This document shows positions 55,846 to 64,000 of a stretch of 64,000 nucleotides of DNA, in pieces; within the stretch, counting starts at the first letter, position 1; each line of letters begins with the position of its first letter. The notes beneath the pieces were generated by a model that was not told where the DNA came from, made no database searches, and saw nothing but the letters and a program-made list of their open reading frames with translations. Made by a program: the position numbers and the translations under genes. Source of the DNA: Gammaproteobacteria bacterium (GTDB taxonomy: Bacteria; Pseudomonadota; Gammaproteobacteria; Tenderiales; Tenderiaceae); contig JACQEP010000020.1 of assembly GCA_016200485.1 (NCBI GenBank), positions 31,785 through 95,784 of the forward strand, given 5' to 3'.

Positions 55846-56883
55846 TTAATGTCCGTACAGAATTTCATCGGCCATATGGTCAGCCACTTTCTCCGGTGTG
55901 GCATTCATGTTTGCCGCACGATCAAACAGCTTCATCAAGGTGTCATAAATACCAAGCACTTTTTTTCTCAGCTCGGATTTATCTTCAATCCAGACTTGCA
56001 TTAATCCGCCGGCATTTATGACGTAATCCGGTGCATATAAGATGTCCCGTTGTTGCAAGGTCTGGGCATGCTTGATGTCAGCCAAGATATTGTTGGCGGC
56101 ACCGGCGACAATCTTGACCTTGAGCTGCTCCACGGTTTCATCGTTAATTGGTCCGCCAAGGGCACAGGGTGCAAACACATCTGCCGCAACGCTGTAAATT
56201 TGATCCGGGCTCACCACGCTGACGCCGAATTCAGAAACGCAACGTTCAACCGCAGCCGGGTTGACATCACACATCGTTAAACGAGCCCCCAATGCGTGCA
56301 GTTCCTTGGCCAGGTAGTAGCCGACATGACCGGCGCCCTGAATGGCAACGTGGATGCCTGCCAGTGCATCTTGTTTCAATTTGAACTTCACTGCCGCTTC
56401 AATCCCACGGCGCACGCCCAGTGCAGTGCTTGGCGATGGATCGCCACGATTGGACGTGCTGCGTACATAACGGGTGTGGCGAGCGGCGGCATCCATGTCC
56501 TGAACGCCGGTACCGCTATCGACGGATGAAATAAAGCGGCCACCTAATTCGTCAACAAAGCGGCCATAGGCCTCGAACAGGGCTTTACGATTTTCGATCT
56601 TGGGCGGGGCCATGATCACAGCCTTGCCGCCACCCAGCGGCAGTCCGGCCATTGCCGCCTTATAACTCATCGCGCGCGAGAGGTTCATTACATCGTGCAG
56701 GGCGGCTTCGGTGGATGGATAGGGCACGCAGCGGCAGCCACCCAACGCCGGGCCGAGGCGGGTATTATGGATGGCGATGATGGACCGCAGACCAGAAGCG
56801 CGATCCACCTTAAAATGGATATCACCAAAGCCTAATGCTGCGGCGTGATCAAATAGATTGTTATGGGATTCTGTGTGAGTCAT
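55846..56883 (-). CDS. Leucine/valine dehydrogenase (Glu/Leu/Phe/Val dehydrogenase family)
   Basis: 345 residues, the length of Leu dehydrogenases rather than the 410+ of Glu dehydrogenases. The catalytic lysine lies in MAGLPLGGGKAVI, the Asp in ISSVDSGTGVQDM, and the Rossmann motif is GAGHVGYYLAKEL. It deaminates branched-chain amino acids to keto acids with NAD+. Being just upstream of the keto acid dehydrogenase genes makes leucine, valine or isoleucine the likely substrates. A 142-base gap separates it from the acyl-CoA dehydrogenase gene, so a second promoter there is possible. Confidence 0.92.
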   Translation of the reverse strand: MTHTESHNNLFDHAAALGFGDIHFKVDRASGLRSIIAIHNTRLGPALGGCRCVPYPSTEAALHDVMNLSRAMSYKAAMAGLPLGGGKAVIMAPPKIENRKALFEAYGRFVDELGGRFISSVDSGTGVQDMDAAARHTRYVRSTSNRGDPSPSTALGVRRGIEAAVKFKLKQDALAGIHVAIQGAGHVGYYLAKELHALGARLTMCDVNPAAVERCVSEFGVSVVSPDQIYSVAADVFAPCALGGPINDETVEQLKVKIVAGAANNILADIKHAQTLQQRDILYAPDYVINAGGLMQVWIEDKSELRKKVLGIYDTLMKLFDRAANMNATPEKVADHMADEILYGH

Positions 56884-57025
56884 CAGTGATTTCCAATCCC
56901 TTCATGTGACTAATAAATTTCCATTTTTGCCTTGCTACCCAGGAACTTGATTCTTTGAATATATAGCGGCAGCTATTTCCTGTTTTTAACTTTTAAATCG
57001 TCGCCAACCCTTTATTTGTAAAAGG

Positions 57026-58894
57026 TTATTTGTAGTCATCGAGGCCGCGTTGAATGATGCCTTTATTCAAGGCCGAATAACGGCCCTTGAGGGCTCGTTG
57101 ACCGATCGCGGCACGCTGGCCGTCATCATTGCACATCAGTCCTTTGAACAGCTCTTTAATACGCAGCCGACTACCCCGGTAGAACTCATCGGCCAATTCC
57201 CAGCCATAATCCTGATCCAGACACTGGGCATAGAGTGCGGTAGCGGCAATAATAAACAGCTCCTCCCCGACCTGCTCAATGCGATTCTGGCGGCCCTGGT
57301 CGTCGCGCATTGCCTCGCGTTGTTTGAGCATGGCATAAAACGTGGTGCGGGCGAGGGCGCGGGCTGTGCGTTCCACATAACGCAGTTTTTCACTGACCTT
57401 GCCGTGTCGAAATGGCGGCAGACTGGGAATTGACATCGATTTCCATTGCGACAGATACCAGGGTACATAAAATTGCATCAACTTGAAGATTTCGCTCAGA
57501 CTCAAGCCATCATCAATCGAGCCCCTAATGTGCTCAAGATGAGTATTCAAGCCCTCACGCGCAACGAAGGGACGTAAAATATCCGTAGCGCCTTCGCCAA
57601 TTCTGTACATGGTGGCATCGCGTACCAGCTGTTCCATGCCAAACGCGGGTAGGCCGCGCACACGCTTTGAATCAGCCGTTTCATAGCCCATGCCACCAAA
57701 AATAACCTGCGCATCGTTTAAAAACTGGATCGTCTTTTCAGAGCAAAAAATCTTGGTAACGGCGGCCTCGATGCGAACGTCATAGTTTTTTTGATCGGCC
57801 ATGTGCCAGATCAAATCGCACATCGCTTCCATCGCGAATAAATTCGTTGCCATATCGCCGACACGCGCCTGTTGCGTCTGGCGATCGGCCAAGGGTTGTT
57901 TAAAGGTGATGCGGGTATTGGCGCGATCCAGCGTCGGTTGCCAGGCTTGTTTTGCCATCCCTAAACAAATTGCCGGCACGCTGACCGCACGGCCAATATT
58001 CAGAATCGACAGTGCATATTTCAAACCATGCCCCAGGGTGCCAATGAGATTTTCCAGCGGCACTACGACATCAGTAAATGTCATGTGAGCATTGGCAATG
58101 CCACGACAGCCTTCAAAGCGGCAACGCTGGCGTACTTCAGCGCCAGATGTTTTCATGTCAAGGATAATGGCGCTATGCACGGCATCCTCGGCACCTTCGC
58201 CATTGGGTACGGCCTCCCAATGCGATTTGCCATCTCGTTTTACTTTACGTGCGGGAACACGGGCAATCAACGTAATATAGCGGGCAATGGCACCGTTGGT
58301 ACACCACAGTTTTTCGCCGTTGATGATAAAATTCTTGCCATCGGCGCTGAGTACAGCCTGGGTCTGGACATTGGCGGCGTCGGAGCCGGTGTTGGGCTCG
58401 GTCAAGGCAAAGGCAGAGATTTCCTTGCGCGCGACCAGCGGCAGATATTTTTTCTTTTGCGCCTCATTGCCATAAAGCATGATCGGCATTGCGATGCCGA
58501 TCGATTGCGGCACCGCCACTGTCAGCGACAGAATATTGCTCCAGCTCGCGATTAAGGTGAGTACTCGACCATAATTGGTGTGAGAGAATCCCAGGCCACC
58601 ATATTCCCGAGGGATCTTCATCCCGAAGGCCCCAATATCGAGTAATCCCTTGATTACGTGGTCGGGGATTTCGCCGCTACGCTCGATTTCGTCGGCGTCG
58701 ACCTGGTTCTTGAGAAAGTCCTCGACAATTCGGCAAAACGCCTCACCTTCGGCCTTTTCCGATTCAGGTTCGGGCGGGGGCAGTAAGGCCTCGAATGGGG
58801 GTTTGCCCAGAAATAGCCCAGACATGAAGCTCACCCCTTTGAGATGTTCCCGAGCTTCTTCGATCCGTTCCAGTCCCTTGAACAGCTTCGACAT
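57026..58894 (-). CDS. Acyl-CoA dehydrogenase (long form)
   Basis: 622 residues, against about 380-400 for common acyl-CoA dehydrogenases. Residues 60-430 hold the normal fold: FALTEPNTGSDAAN, the INGEKLWCTNG beta motif, QVIFGGMGY, and the catalytic Glu in YRIGEGATDILRPF. A 190-residue C-terminal extension follows (FYVPWYLSQWKSMSIPSLPP; EQVGEELFIIAATALYAQC), and an extra 50 residues precede the fold. It is the first gene of the minus-strand catabolic cluster, so it may oxidise a branched short-chain acyl-CoA, but long forms also occur in fatty-acid oxidation. Confidence 0.88.
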   Translation of the reverse strand: MSKLFKGLERIEEAREHLKGVSFMSGLFLGKPPFEALLPPPEPESEKAEGEAFCRIVEDFLKNQVDADEIERSGEIPDHVIKGLLDIGAFGMKIPREYGGLGFSHTNYGRVLTLIASWSNILSLTVAVPQSIGIAMPIMLYGNEAQKKKYLPLVARKEISAFALTEPNTGSDAANVQTQAVLSADGKNFIINGEKLWCTNGAIARYITLIARVPARKVKRDGKSHWEAVPNGEGAEDAVHSAIILDMKTSGAEVRQRCRFEGCRGIANAHMTFTDVVVPLENLIGTLGHGLKYALSILNIGRAVSVPAICLGMAKQAWQPTLDRANTRITFKQPLADRQTQQARVGDMATNLFAMEAMCDLIWHMADQKNYDVRIEAAVTKIFCSEKTIQFLNDAQVIFGGMGYETADSKRVRGLPAFGMEQLVRDATMYRIGEGATDILRPFVAREGLNTHLEHIRGSIDDGLSLSEIFKLMQFYVPWYLSQWKSMSIPSLPPFRHGKVSEKLRYVERTARALARTTFYAMLKQREAMRDDQGRQNRIEQVGEELFIIAATALYAQCLDQDYGWELADEFYRGSRLRIKELFKGLMCNDDGQRAAIGQRALKGRYSALNKGIIQRGLDDYK

Positions 58895-59013
58895 GTCGAT
58901 GAGTCCTCGCTACTAGTGTGTACTATATATGTCGGGTCATATTAGTGGACTCTTTAAGTGTCTTAAGTATCCGGGGTTTTTTGCCGATGTTTTATCATTA
59001 ATGAATAAGGGTA

Positions 59014-59613
59014 ATGATACCAGTGACTAATGTCGAGCAACGGCTGGTATTGCTACAGCAGCGGCTGCTAGGTATTTTGCGGGCGGCAGCAGCGCCGATG
59101 CGAGAATATGATCTGCTGCAGTTACTGGCTCAGGAAGATGATGCCATTCAAGCCGATTTTAAAGATGAAGTGGCCATGTTCCAGAGCCACTTCATCCTGT
59201 TTCACTGCTTATATCGTCTGCGGGATCAATTGCACGGCGCTCAGGAAGCCGATATCGAGATTCATTGTCTGCACATCAGTCTTCAGCCCCATCGTGCCCG
59301 GGAAGGCGTACCACTCGAAAGGCATGATGCCTTGCGTGACTATTATCTCGACTGGTCCAATCTGGAACGTACAGGTGCCGACGACATTGCCGCCATGCTC
59401 GATCGTTTCTGGCGCCGGTATTTGGGATTTAACCATTGTGCTCAAGCCTTGCAAGTATTGGGATTAACAGAGCCCGTGAGCTTTCCGGAAATTAAGGCCC
59501 AGTATCGGCGTTTAGTGATGGCTAATCATCCGGATCGGGGAGGCGATACCCAGCAACTGCAAACCATTAATGAGGCGATGGATCAACTCAAGACATATTA
59601 CCAGGGCACATAA
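59014..59613 (+). CDS. DnaJ-related protein
   Basis: 199 residues. Residues 1-140 match the DNAJ-related N-terminal domain of gammaproteobacteria (MREYDLLQLLAQEDDAIQAD; LFHCLYRLRDQL). Residues 145-199 are a C-terminal J domain with FPEIKAQYRRLVMANHPDRGG, containing the HPD that stimulates DnaK. No zinc finger or substrate domain is present, so it is a specialised co-chaperone of unknown client. Preceded by aaggg; 66 bases before ygiQ on the same strand. Confidence 0.88.
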   Translation: MIPVTNVEQRLVLLQQRLLGILRAAAAPMREYDLLQLLAQEDDAIQADFKDEVAMFQSHFILFHCLYRLRDQLHGAQEADIEIHCLHISLQPHRAREGVPLERHDALRDYYLDWSNLERTGADDIAAMLDRFWRRYLGFNHCAQALQVLGLTEPVSFPEIKAQYRRLVMANHPDRGGDTQQLQTINEAMDQLKTYYQGT

Positions 59614-59679
59614 GTGGTTGTTTGATCGCGCCAATCGCAGGTTTCTGGTAAAATAGAATTTTCGCACACACCCTCTAAT

Positions 59680-61812
59680 ATGCACGCCGCCCCCAACATC
59701 TTTTCTCATCGCCCCTATTGGGCCAAACGTTTTGGTCCTGCACCGGTGCTGCCGATGAGTCGTGCCGAGATGGAGCAACTCGGCTGGGACAGCTGCGACA
59801 TCATCATTGTCACGGGTGATGCTTATGTCGATCATCCCAGTTTTGGCATGGCATTGATTGGCCGCTTGTTGGAGGCGCAGGGATTTCGTGTCGGTATCAT
59901 CGCGCAACCGGACTGGCGCAGCGCTGCGGCATTTCAGGCCTTGGGCAAACCGAATCTGTTTTTCGGTGTCACTGCCGGCAATATGGATTCGATGGTCAAT
60001 CGTTACACGGCCGATCGCCGTATTCGTTCTGACGATTCCTATTCACCGAATGCCGAAGGCGGGCGACGGCCGGATCGCTCGGTTGTCGTGTATGCTCAGC
60101 GGTGCCGCGAGGCTTATAGCGATGTGCCGCTGATCATTGGTGGTATCGAGGCCAGCCTGCGCCGCATTGCGCATTATGATTATTGGTCGGACAAGGTGCG
60201 GCGTTCGATCTTGCCGGATTCAAAAGCGGATTTATTGGTGTTTGGTAATGCGGAACGCCAGATCATCGAAATTGCCCATCGACTCGCTGCCGGTGAACCC
60301 ATCACAGCGATTACCCATCTTCGTGGCACTGCCTTCATGCGCAAGTCTGTGCCTGAAGATTGGATTGAAGTTGATTCAAGTCATATTGATGAACCGGGTA
60401 GGGTGGATCCGCATATCGATCCTTATGCCATGGCGCCTGCCAGCGAAGCAGCAGCATGTAAGACCGGTGATGGCGCCCAGGTCATTCACTTCCAGCCCAA
60501 GATCAAACGCGAAGACCGCAGCCGGAGTGTGATTCGCCTGCCTGCATACGAACAAGTGATCAATGATCCGGTATTGTACGCCCATGCCTCGCGGGTAATG
60601 CATCTCGAAACCAATCCCGGCAATGCCCGTGCTCTGGTGCAACGTCACGGTGACCGCGATGTCTGGCTCAATCCACCACCGATTCCGCTCACCACTAAAG
60701 AACTGGATCGCGTCTTCGAATTTCCCTACACCCGTCAGCCGCATCCCAGTTACTGCGGCGCCAAGTTGCCGGCGTATGAAATGATCCGCTTTTCGGTCAA
60801 TATCATGCGCGGTTGTTTTGGTGGGTGCACGTTTTGTTCGATTACCGAACACGAAGGGCGCATTATCCAAAGCCGCTCCGAGAAGTCGATCCTGCACGAA
60901 ATTGAAACGATACGTGACTCCGTGCCCGGTTTTACCGGCGTGATCTCCGATCTAGGCGGGCCGACAGCGAATATGTATCGCTTGAATTGCAAGTCGGAAG
61001 AAATTGAATCCGCCTGTCGGCGCTTGTCATGTGTGTATCCTGATGTCTGCAAAAACCTTAACACTGACCATACGGCGTTGATTCATCTCTATCGCAAGGC
61101 GCGTGAGTTACCGGGGGTCAAAAAGATCTTCATCGCCTCCGGTCTGCGTTATGACATCGCGGTGCGTTCGCCAGAGTATATAAAGGAATTGGCGACGCAC
61201 CATGTCGGCGGTTATCTCAAGATCGCGCCTGAGCATACCGAAGAAGGCCCGTTGAGCAAGATGATGAAGCCCGGCATGGGCACTTATGACCGCTTCAAAC
61301 AATTGTTCGATCAATTTTCGCGTGAAGCGGGCAAAGAGCAATATCTGATTCCGTATTTCATCGCCGCCCATCCCGGTGCGACCGATGAAGACATGCTTAA
61401 TCTCGCGCTCTGGCTCAAACGCAACGAGTTCCGCCTGGATCAGGTGCAGACCTTTCTGCCGTCACCCATGGCACTGGCTACGGCCATGTATCACAGTGGC
61501 CGCAACCCGCTACGTAAACTGAAGCGCGATAGTGAGATCGTGACGACCGCCAAGGGTGAACGGCAACGGCGCCTGCACAAGGCCTTTTTGCGGTATCACG
61601 ATGCCGATAACTGGCCGGTATTACGTGAGGCGCTCAAGCGCATGGGGCGGGCGGATCTGATCGGCAATGGCAAAAAACACCTGGTGCCGAGCTGGCAACC
61701 ACAAGGGACCGGTGGTCAACCGGAAGGCGTGCGGCGGCGCATTATGCACCAACATCCGTCGGAAAAAATCCAACGCGGGGACGCAAAGGCGCAGAGAAGT
61801 AAAAAGCCGTAA
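59680..61812 (+). CDS. ygiQ: YgiQ-family radical SAM protein
   Basis: 710 residues. The N-terminal YgiQ domain begins [37 protein letters not shown] and [20 protein letters not shown] follow. The radical-SAM cluster motif CX3CX2C is in [17 protein letters not shown] (about 378-385), with [18 protein letters not shown] downstream and the DUF3362 region at the C terminus ([18 protein letters not shown]). Function of the family is unknown. The last 13 residues (from QRGDAKAQ) and the stop lie in a repeat element, so the tail is probably not ancestral. Confidence 0.93.
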   Translation: MHAAPNIFSHRPYWAKRFGPAPVLPMSRAEMEQLGWDSCDIIIVTGDAYVDHPSFGMALIGRLLEAQGFRVGIIAQPDWRSAAAFQALGKPNLFFGVTAGNMDSMVNRYTADRRIRSDDSYSPNAEGGRRPDRSVVVYAQRCREAYSDVPLIIGGIEASLRRIAHYDYWSDKVRRSILPDSKADLLVFGNAERQIIEIAHRLAAGEPITAITHLRGTAFMRKSVPEDWIEVDSSHIDEPGRVDPHIDPYAMAPASEAAACKTGDGAQVIHFQPKIKREDRSRSVIRLPAYEQVINDPVLYAHASRVMHLETNPGNARALVQRHGDRDVWLNPPPIPLTTKELDRVFEFPYTRQPHPSYCGAKLPAYEMIRFSVNIMRGCFGGCTFCSITEHEGRIIQSRSEKSILHEIETIRDSVPGFTGVISDLGGPTANMYRLNCKSEEIESACRRLSCVYPDVCKNLNTDHTALIHLYRKARELPGVKKIFIASGLRYDIAVRSPEYIKELATHHVGGYLKIAPEHTEEGPLSKMMKPGMGTYDRFKQLFDQFSREAGKEQYLIPYFIAAHPGATDEDMLNLALWLKRNEFRLDQVQTFLPSPMALATAMYHSGRNPLRKLKRDSEIVTTAKGERQRRLHKAFLRYHDADNWPVLREALKRMGRADLIGNGKKHLVPSWQPQGTGGQPEGVRRRIMHQHPSEKIQRGDAKAQRSKKP

Positions 61813-62066
61813 CCACTAAGGCCACTAACAGCTTGTTGAAAAACTCCCTCTCCCTCAGGGAGAGGGCTGGGGTGAGGGGGGGTAATACATTGTAACTTCT
61901 TGATTATACCCCCTCAACCTAACCTTCTCCCGAAGGGAGAAGGAACTAAAATCAGTTTTTCAACAAGCTGCCAAGAAATGCGATGGAACAACTTTCGTGA
62001 TACTTTGTGACCCTTAGTGACCTGAGGCTATAAACTCTTTTCTCCGCGCCTTTGCGTCTCTGCGTT
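61772..62066. mobile_element. 295-bp inverted-repeat element with a MITE nested inside
   Basis: Outer arms aacgcggggacgcaaaggcg (from 61772) and the complement ending at 62066 pair in 23 of 26 positions. Inside them accactaagg at 61813 faces cttagtgacc near 62020, a second paired layer. MITE copy 2 (61829-61970) sits in the middle. The left arm overlaps the end of ygiQ. No coding capacity apart from that. Confidence 0.55.
61829..61970. mobile_element. MITE-like element, copy 2 (TIR cagcttgttgaaaaa)
   Basis: 142 bp with the same perfect 15-bp ends as copy 1 (11579-11776): cagcttgttgaaaaa at 61829 and its complement ending at 61970. The interior carries ctccctctccc/gggagaggg and cttctcccg/gggagaag hairpins and no gene. 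Flanking bases are ctaa and ccaa, one mismatch from a four-base target duplication. Confidence 0.7.
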
Positions 62067-62081
62067 GGGTTTTTTCAAGGC

Positions 62082-62114
62082 AAAAAAAACCGGCACACCG
62101 AAGCGGCGTGCCGG
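62082..62114 (-). terminator. Terminator of the small membrane protein gene (minus strand)
   Basis: Read on the minus strand, the stem ccggcac/gtgccgg (62114-62108 with 62096-62090) with an inner gcc pairing is followed by eight T (62089-62082). It lies 33 bases after the stop at 62147. Confidence 0.85.
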
Positions 62115-62146
62115 GCGCAGTGAGCGCTAGCGTTGTCAGCAGTGAA

Positions 62147-62515
62147 TCAGGAAAACTTATCTTCGAGGATGATGTGCCCGTCCTTGGTACCCAGCTCGGT
62201 AACCGGCAACATCTTCTCGCTAATACGATGCAGGCTGGTTTGGCCCAGCTTGAAGAGTTCTACTCCCGTCTCCAGGAACGCATCGAAAACCCGGGAGGCT
62301 CTGGCCAGATAGACACCAACGGCGCTGACCATTACCAGTGCCAATGCCGTGGCGACCGCAGGGCCGGTCAACGGTGCTATTACTTGTGACAGTTTAAGCC
62401 ACATCGCTAACGGGATCAGCGTGGCGCAACCATACCAGAGCAGAACCACAAAACTAAAAAACAACAGAACCAGGAATTGCAACGCCCACACCACTACCAT
62501 GTCGAGTTTTTTCAT
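62147..62515 (-). CDS. Small membrane protein of unknown function
   Basis: 122 residues with two strongly hydrophobic regions: 8-42 (one or two helices) and 51-70, followed by a soluble C-terminal part (RVFDAFLETGVELFKLGQTS; VTELGTKDGHIILED). I do not recognise the family. Start ATG 62515 is preceded, somewhat distantly, by aagga. It has its own terminator (62082-62114), so it is probably monocistronic and expressed. Confidence 0.65.
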   Translation of the reverse strand: MKKLDMVVVWALQFLVLLFFSFVVLLWYGCATLIPLAMWLKLSQVIAPLTGPAVATALALVMVSAVGVYLARASRVFDAFLETGVELFKLGQTSLHRISEKMLPVTELGTKDGHIILEDKFS

Positions 62516-62684
62516 AGTTCTGCCATCCTTGAAGGGTGAGTACGAACAACCTTATCCGGAGATCCGTGCCGAGGTGGCTACGGGATTTAATACTGGCACA
62601 AGTTCTGAAGGTCGGCAAGCAGCAGTTTCTTATATTGATACATAGGGTTAATAAAATTCTATAACTATATGTAATAAATAATAA

Positions 62685-63767
62685 TTATATGTTACACAAG
62701 TTTCTTAGGTATTCAGCGCACTGGGTAACGCCAGTGGCAGAGCAGGGTTGAACCCGTGAAGTCCCCAGTAATTGTAAAAGCTCTTTTTTGAAATCTCCGC
62801 GCTGGAGTTGTGAAGGCAAGATCGCTTGGGCCGGTACTTGTGACTGCAACCATTGAATGAGGTAAGGCGCTTCACACCACTCGCGTTCTGAATACAACAC
62901 CGAAATGCCATTGCACGCCGCCTCGGCAAAACTGCCGTAACCTGGTTTGCACAAAAAAACATCGGCGGAGGCGATCACATCAATAAAGCCGATATTGCAT
63001 TCGCGAAATGATCTGAAATCGGAACGACCGCGTGGACCGTGTTCCGGAATCAGATAACAGACATCATCGATCTGTGGCCAAGTGTCATAGTTTAATTCAG
63101 TTTTAATTCCACCGAGCGAAGCCAGCACCAATCGCGTTGTGGCGGACAATGTTAACTGCTCAATGAGTGCGTCGCGCTGGTTGCGCCCAATTCGCGCCAC
63201 GGGGCCAATGGCGCGAGTCTCCAAATCAGGCATGGGCATTGCGGGTTCTGGCCGTAGAAAAGCGCGGGCTGAGGCATAGGCGGCAAGGATTTGATCATGA
63301 ATAGTCGTGGCTCCCGGTTCTTGTCCCAGGTAGTAATTGAAGATATCGGCCCAATTCAGGCAGCAGTAGGCCACGGCCGGGATACCGGCGTGTCTGGCAG
63401 CAGCTAACGGCAAGTAGGCAATGTTGGAGAGCACAAGATCGGGTTTTATCTCCAGTAGCCGCTGAGCCTCTTCAGCGACTTGCGATGACCAATCCCGGTG
63501 AAATGTTTGGTACGCCTCCAGGCTGCCTGGCAGATCAAGGCGCAGGGCATCGATATTGATCATGCCTATGTCGTTGGCTTCGGCCAGATGTCGAAAAGGG
63601 GCCTGAATGAGACTCTCCAGCAGTGGCGGTGGGAGGTTGCCGCGAATCGTAAACCGGATATGGGGCGCATGGCTGTGAAGGGCATTGATGATGGGGGCTG
63701 TCATTGCCGCATGCCCATAGCCGTGGCCACTGAGGCAAACAAGCAGATGGAAATTTTGTACCGGCAT
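62685..63767 (-). CDS. GT-B fold glycosyltransferase-like protein
   Basis: 360 residues from ATG 63767. The frame is open to 63911, but the first codons of that longer form lie in insertion-sequence DNA, so a start at 63767 (or 63821) is preferred. N-terminal LLVCLSGHGYGHAAMTAPII is the acceptor-side Rossmann of MurG/UGT-like enzymes; KPDLVLSNIAYLPLAAARHAG and, near the C terminus, ADVFLCKPGYGSFAEAACNG form the nucleotide-sugar site. Acceptor and sugar are unknown. No polysaccharide genes are adjacent. An IS3-family element ends about 120 bases upstream and may supply or disrupt its promoter. Confidence 0.75.
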   Translation of the reverse strand: MPVQNFHLLVCLSGHGYGHAAMTAPIINALHSHAPHIRFTIRGNLPPPLLESLIQAPFRHLAEANDIGMINIDALRLDLPGSLEAYQTFHRDWSSQVAEEAQRLLEIKPDLVLSNIAYLPLAAARHAGIPAVAYCCLNWADIFNYYLGQEPGATTIHDQILAAYASARAFLRPEPAMPMPDLETRAIGPVARIGRNQRDALIEQLTLSATTRLVLASLGGIKTELNYDTWPQIDDVCYLIPEHGPRGRSDFRSFRECNIGFIDVIASADVFLCKPGYGSFAEAACNGISVLYSEREWCEAPYLIQWLQSQVPAQAILPSQLQRGDFKKELLQLLGTSRVQPCSATGVTQCAEYLRNLCNI

Positions 63768-63880
63768 GGAGTTATGGTAACAAAGCGTAACCCATTGCAG
63801 GAGGATCTGTCGGAAATACATTAAATGAAGTGAGAAATTATTTATTGAATGAATGTAAACGATTGTTAAGTCAGCTGCTT

Positions 63881-63908
63881 CGGTAATCTCCCCATTTTTA
63901 GCTGCTGC
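63881..63908. mobile_element. Probable terminal inverted repeat of an IS3-family element
   Basis: ggtaatctccccatttttag lies 13-40 bases beyond the transposase stop, where IS3 elements end, and has the character of their terminal repeats. The other end is outside the window, so the boundary is an estimate. Confidence 0.4.
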
Positions 63909-63920
63909 CAAAAGTAGAGG

Positions 63921-64000
63921 TCATGCGGCTACTGCCAGCATTTGTTTTGGTGGTAATCCATCATTAGCCTTGTGAGGGCGTTCATTATTGTAAAACCATA
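63921..64000 (-). CDS. IS3-family transposase OrfB, C-terminal end (runs off the window)
   Basis: On the minus strand the window edge reads WFYNNERPHKANDGLPPKQM followed by six residues and a stop at 63921. This is the conserved end of the DDE integrase domain of IS3 OrfB (the YNxxRPH block after the catalytic Glu). Only 26 codons are in the window. The element lies just upstream of the glycosyltransferase-like gene, oriented toward it. Confidence 0.85.
   Translation of the reverse strand, partial: WFYNNERPHKANDGLPPKQMLAVAA

Overview
The window reads as a chromosomal segment of a gammaproteobacterium. The markers are the smc-zipA-ligA cluster (ZipA is essentially gammaproteobacterial), the glrK-qseG-glrR two-component operon, tmcA, yajQ, dksA, prc, mfd and ygiQ. 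The exact lineage cannot be read from the sequence; the gene mix fits an environmental, non-enteric member of the class. Most of the window is ordinary housekeeping DNA, interrupted by one accessory stretch (about 40.0-48.5 kb) and by many short palindromic repeats.

Layout. 0-8.9 kb: the end of tmcA; a large phosphorylase-kinase-like GH15 protein; yajQ; the GlrK/QseG/GlrR operon; then a small orphan gene preceded by a sigma-54 promoter and two GlrR-type binding sites. 9-14.7 kb: acs, a possible structured RNA leading into a DUF3579 gene, a DksA with a histone-H1-like tail, a HAD phosphatase and an aminotransferase. 15-22.5 kb: a G+C-rich export operon (membrane fusion protein, RbbA-like double ATPase-permease, second permease, and a fusion of an ABC substrate-binding domain with a TolC-type channel). 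22.6-40 kb: prc, a sugar kinase, a small lipoprotein and queF on the minus strand; smc-zipA-ligA on the plus strand; mfd; and a two-gene envelope operon.

40-48.5 kb is the accessory region. It holds a truncated MntA-type antitoxin gene, tRNA-Asn, and a 1357-residue protein joining an XRE helix-turn-helix, a PD-(D/E)XK-like nuclease and a STAND NTPase with a long helical tail. This looks like an Avs-like antiviral protein that may repress itself through a palindrome overlapping its promoter. A decayed gene resembling a DUF927/primase tail and a REP-associated tyrosine transposase bracketed by inverted REPs follow, then two small orphan genes and several palindromic elements.

48.5-58.9 kb is a long minus-strand catabolic cluster that goes from branched-chain amino acids to propionyl-CoA and through the methylcitrate route: acyl-CoA dehydrogenase, Leu/Val dehydrogenase, BCKDH E1alpha, E1beta and E2, PrpB, PrpC, PrpD. 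No E3 (lpd), AcnD or PrpF is in the window. The right end has a DnaJ-related protein, a YgiQ radical-SAM protein whose C-terminal tail lies in a repeat, a nested miniature inverted-repeat element, a small membrane protein, a glycosyltransferase-like gene, and the end of an IS3-family insertion sequence cut by the window edge.
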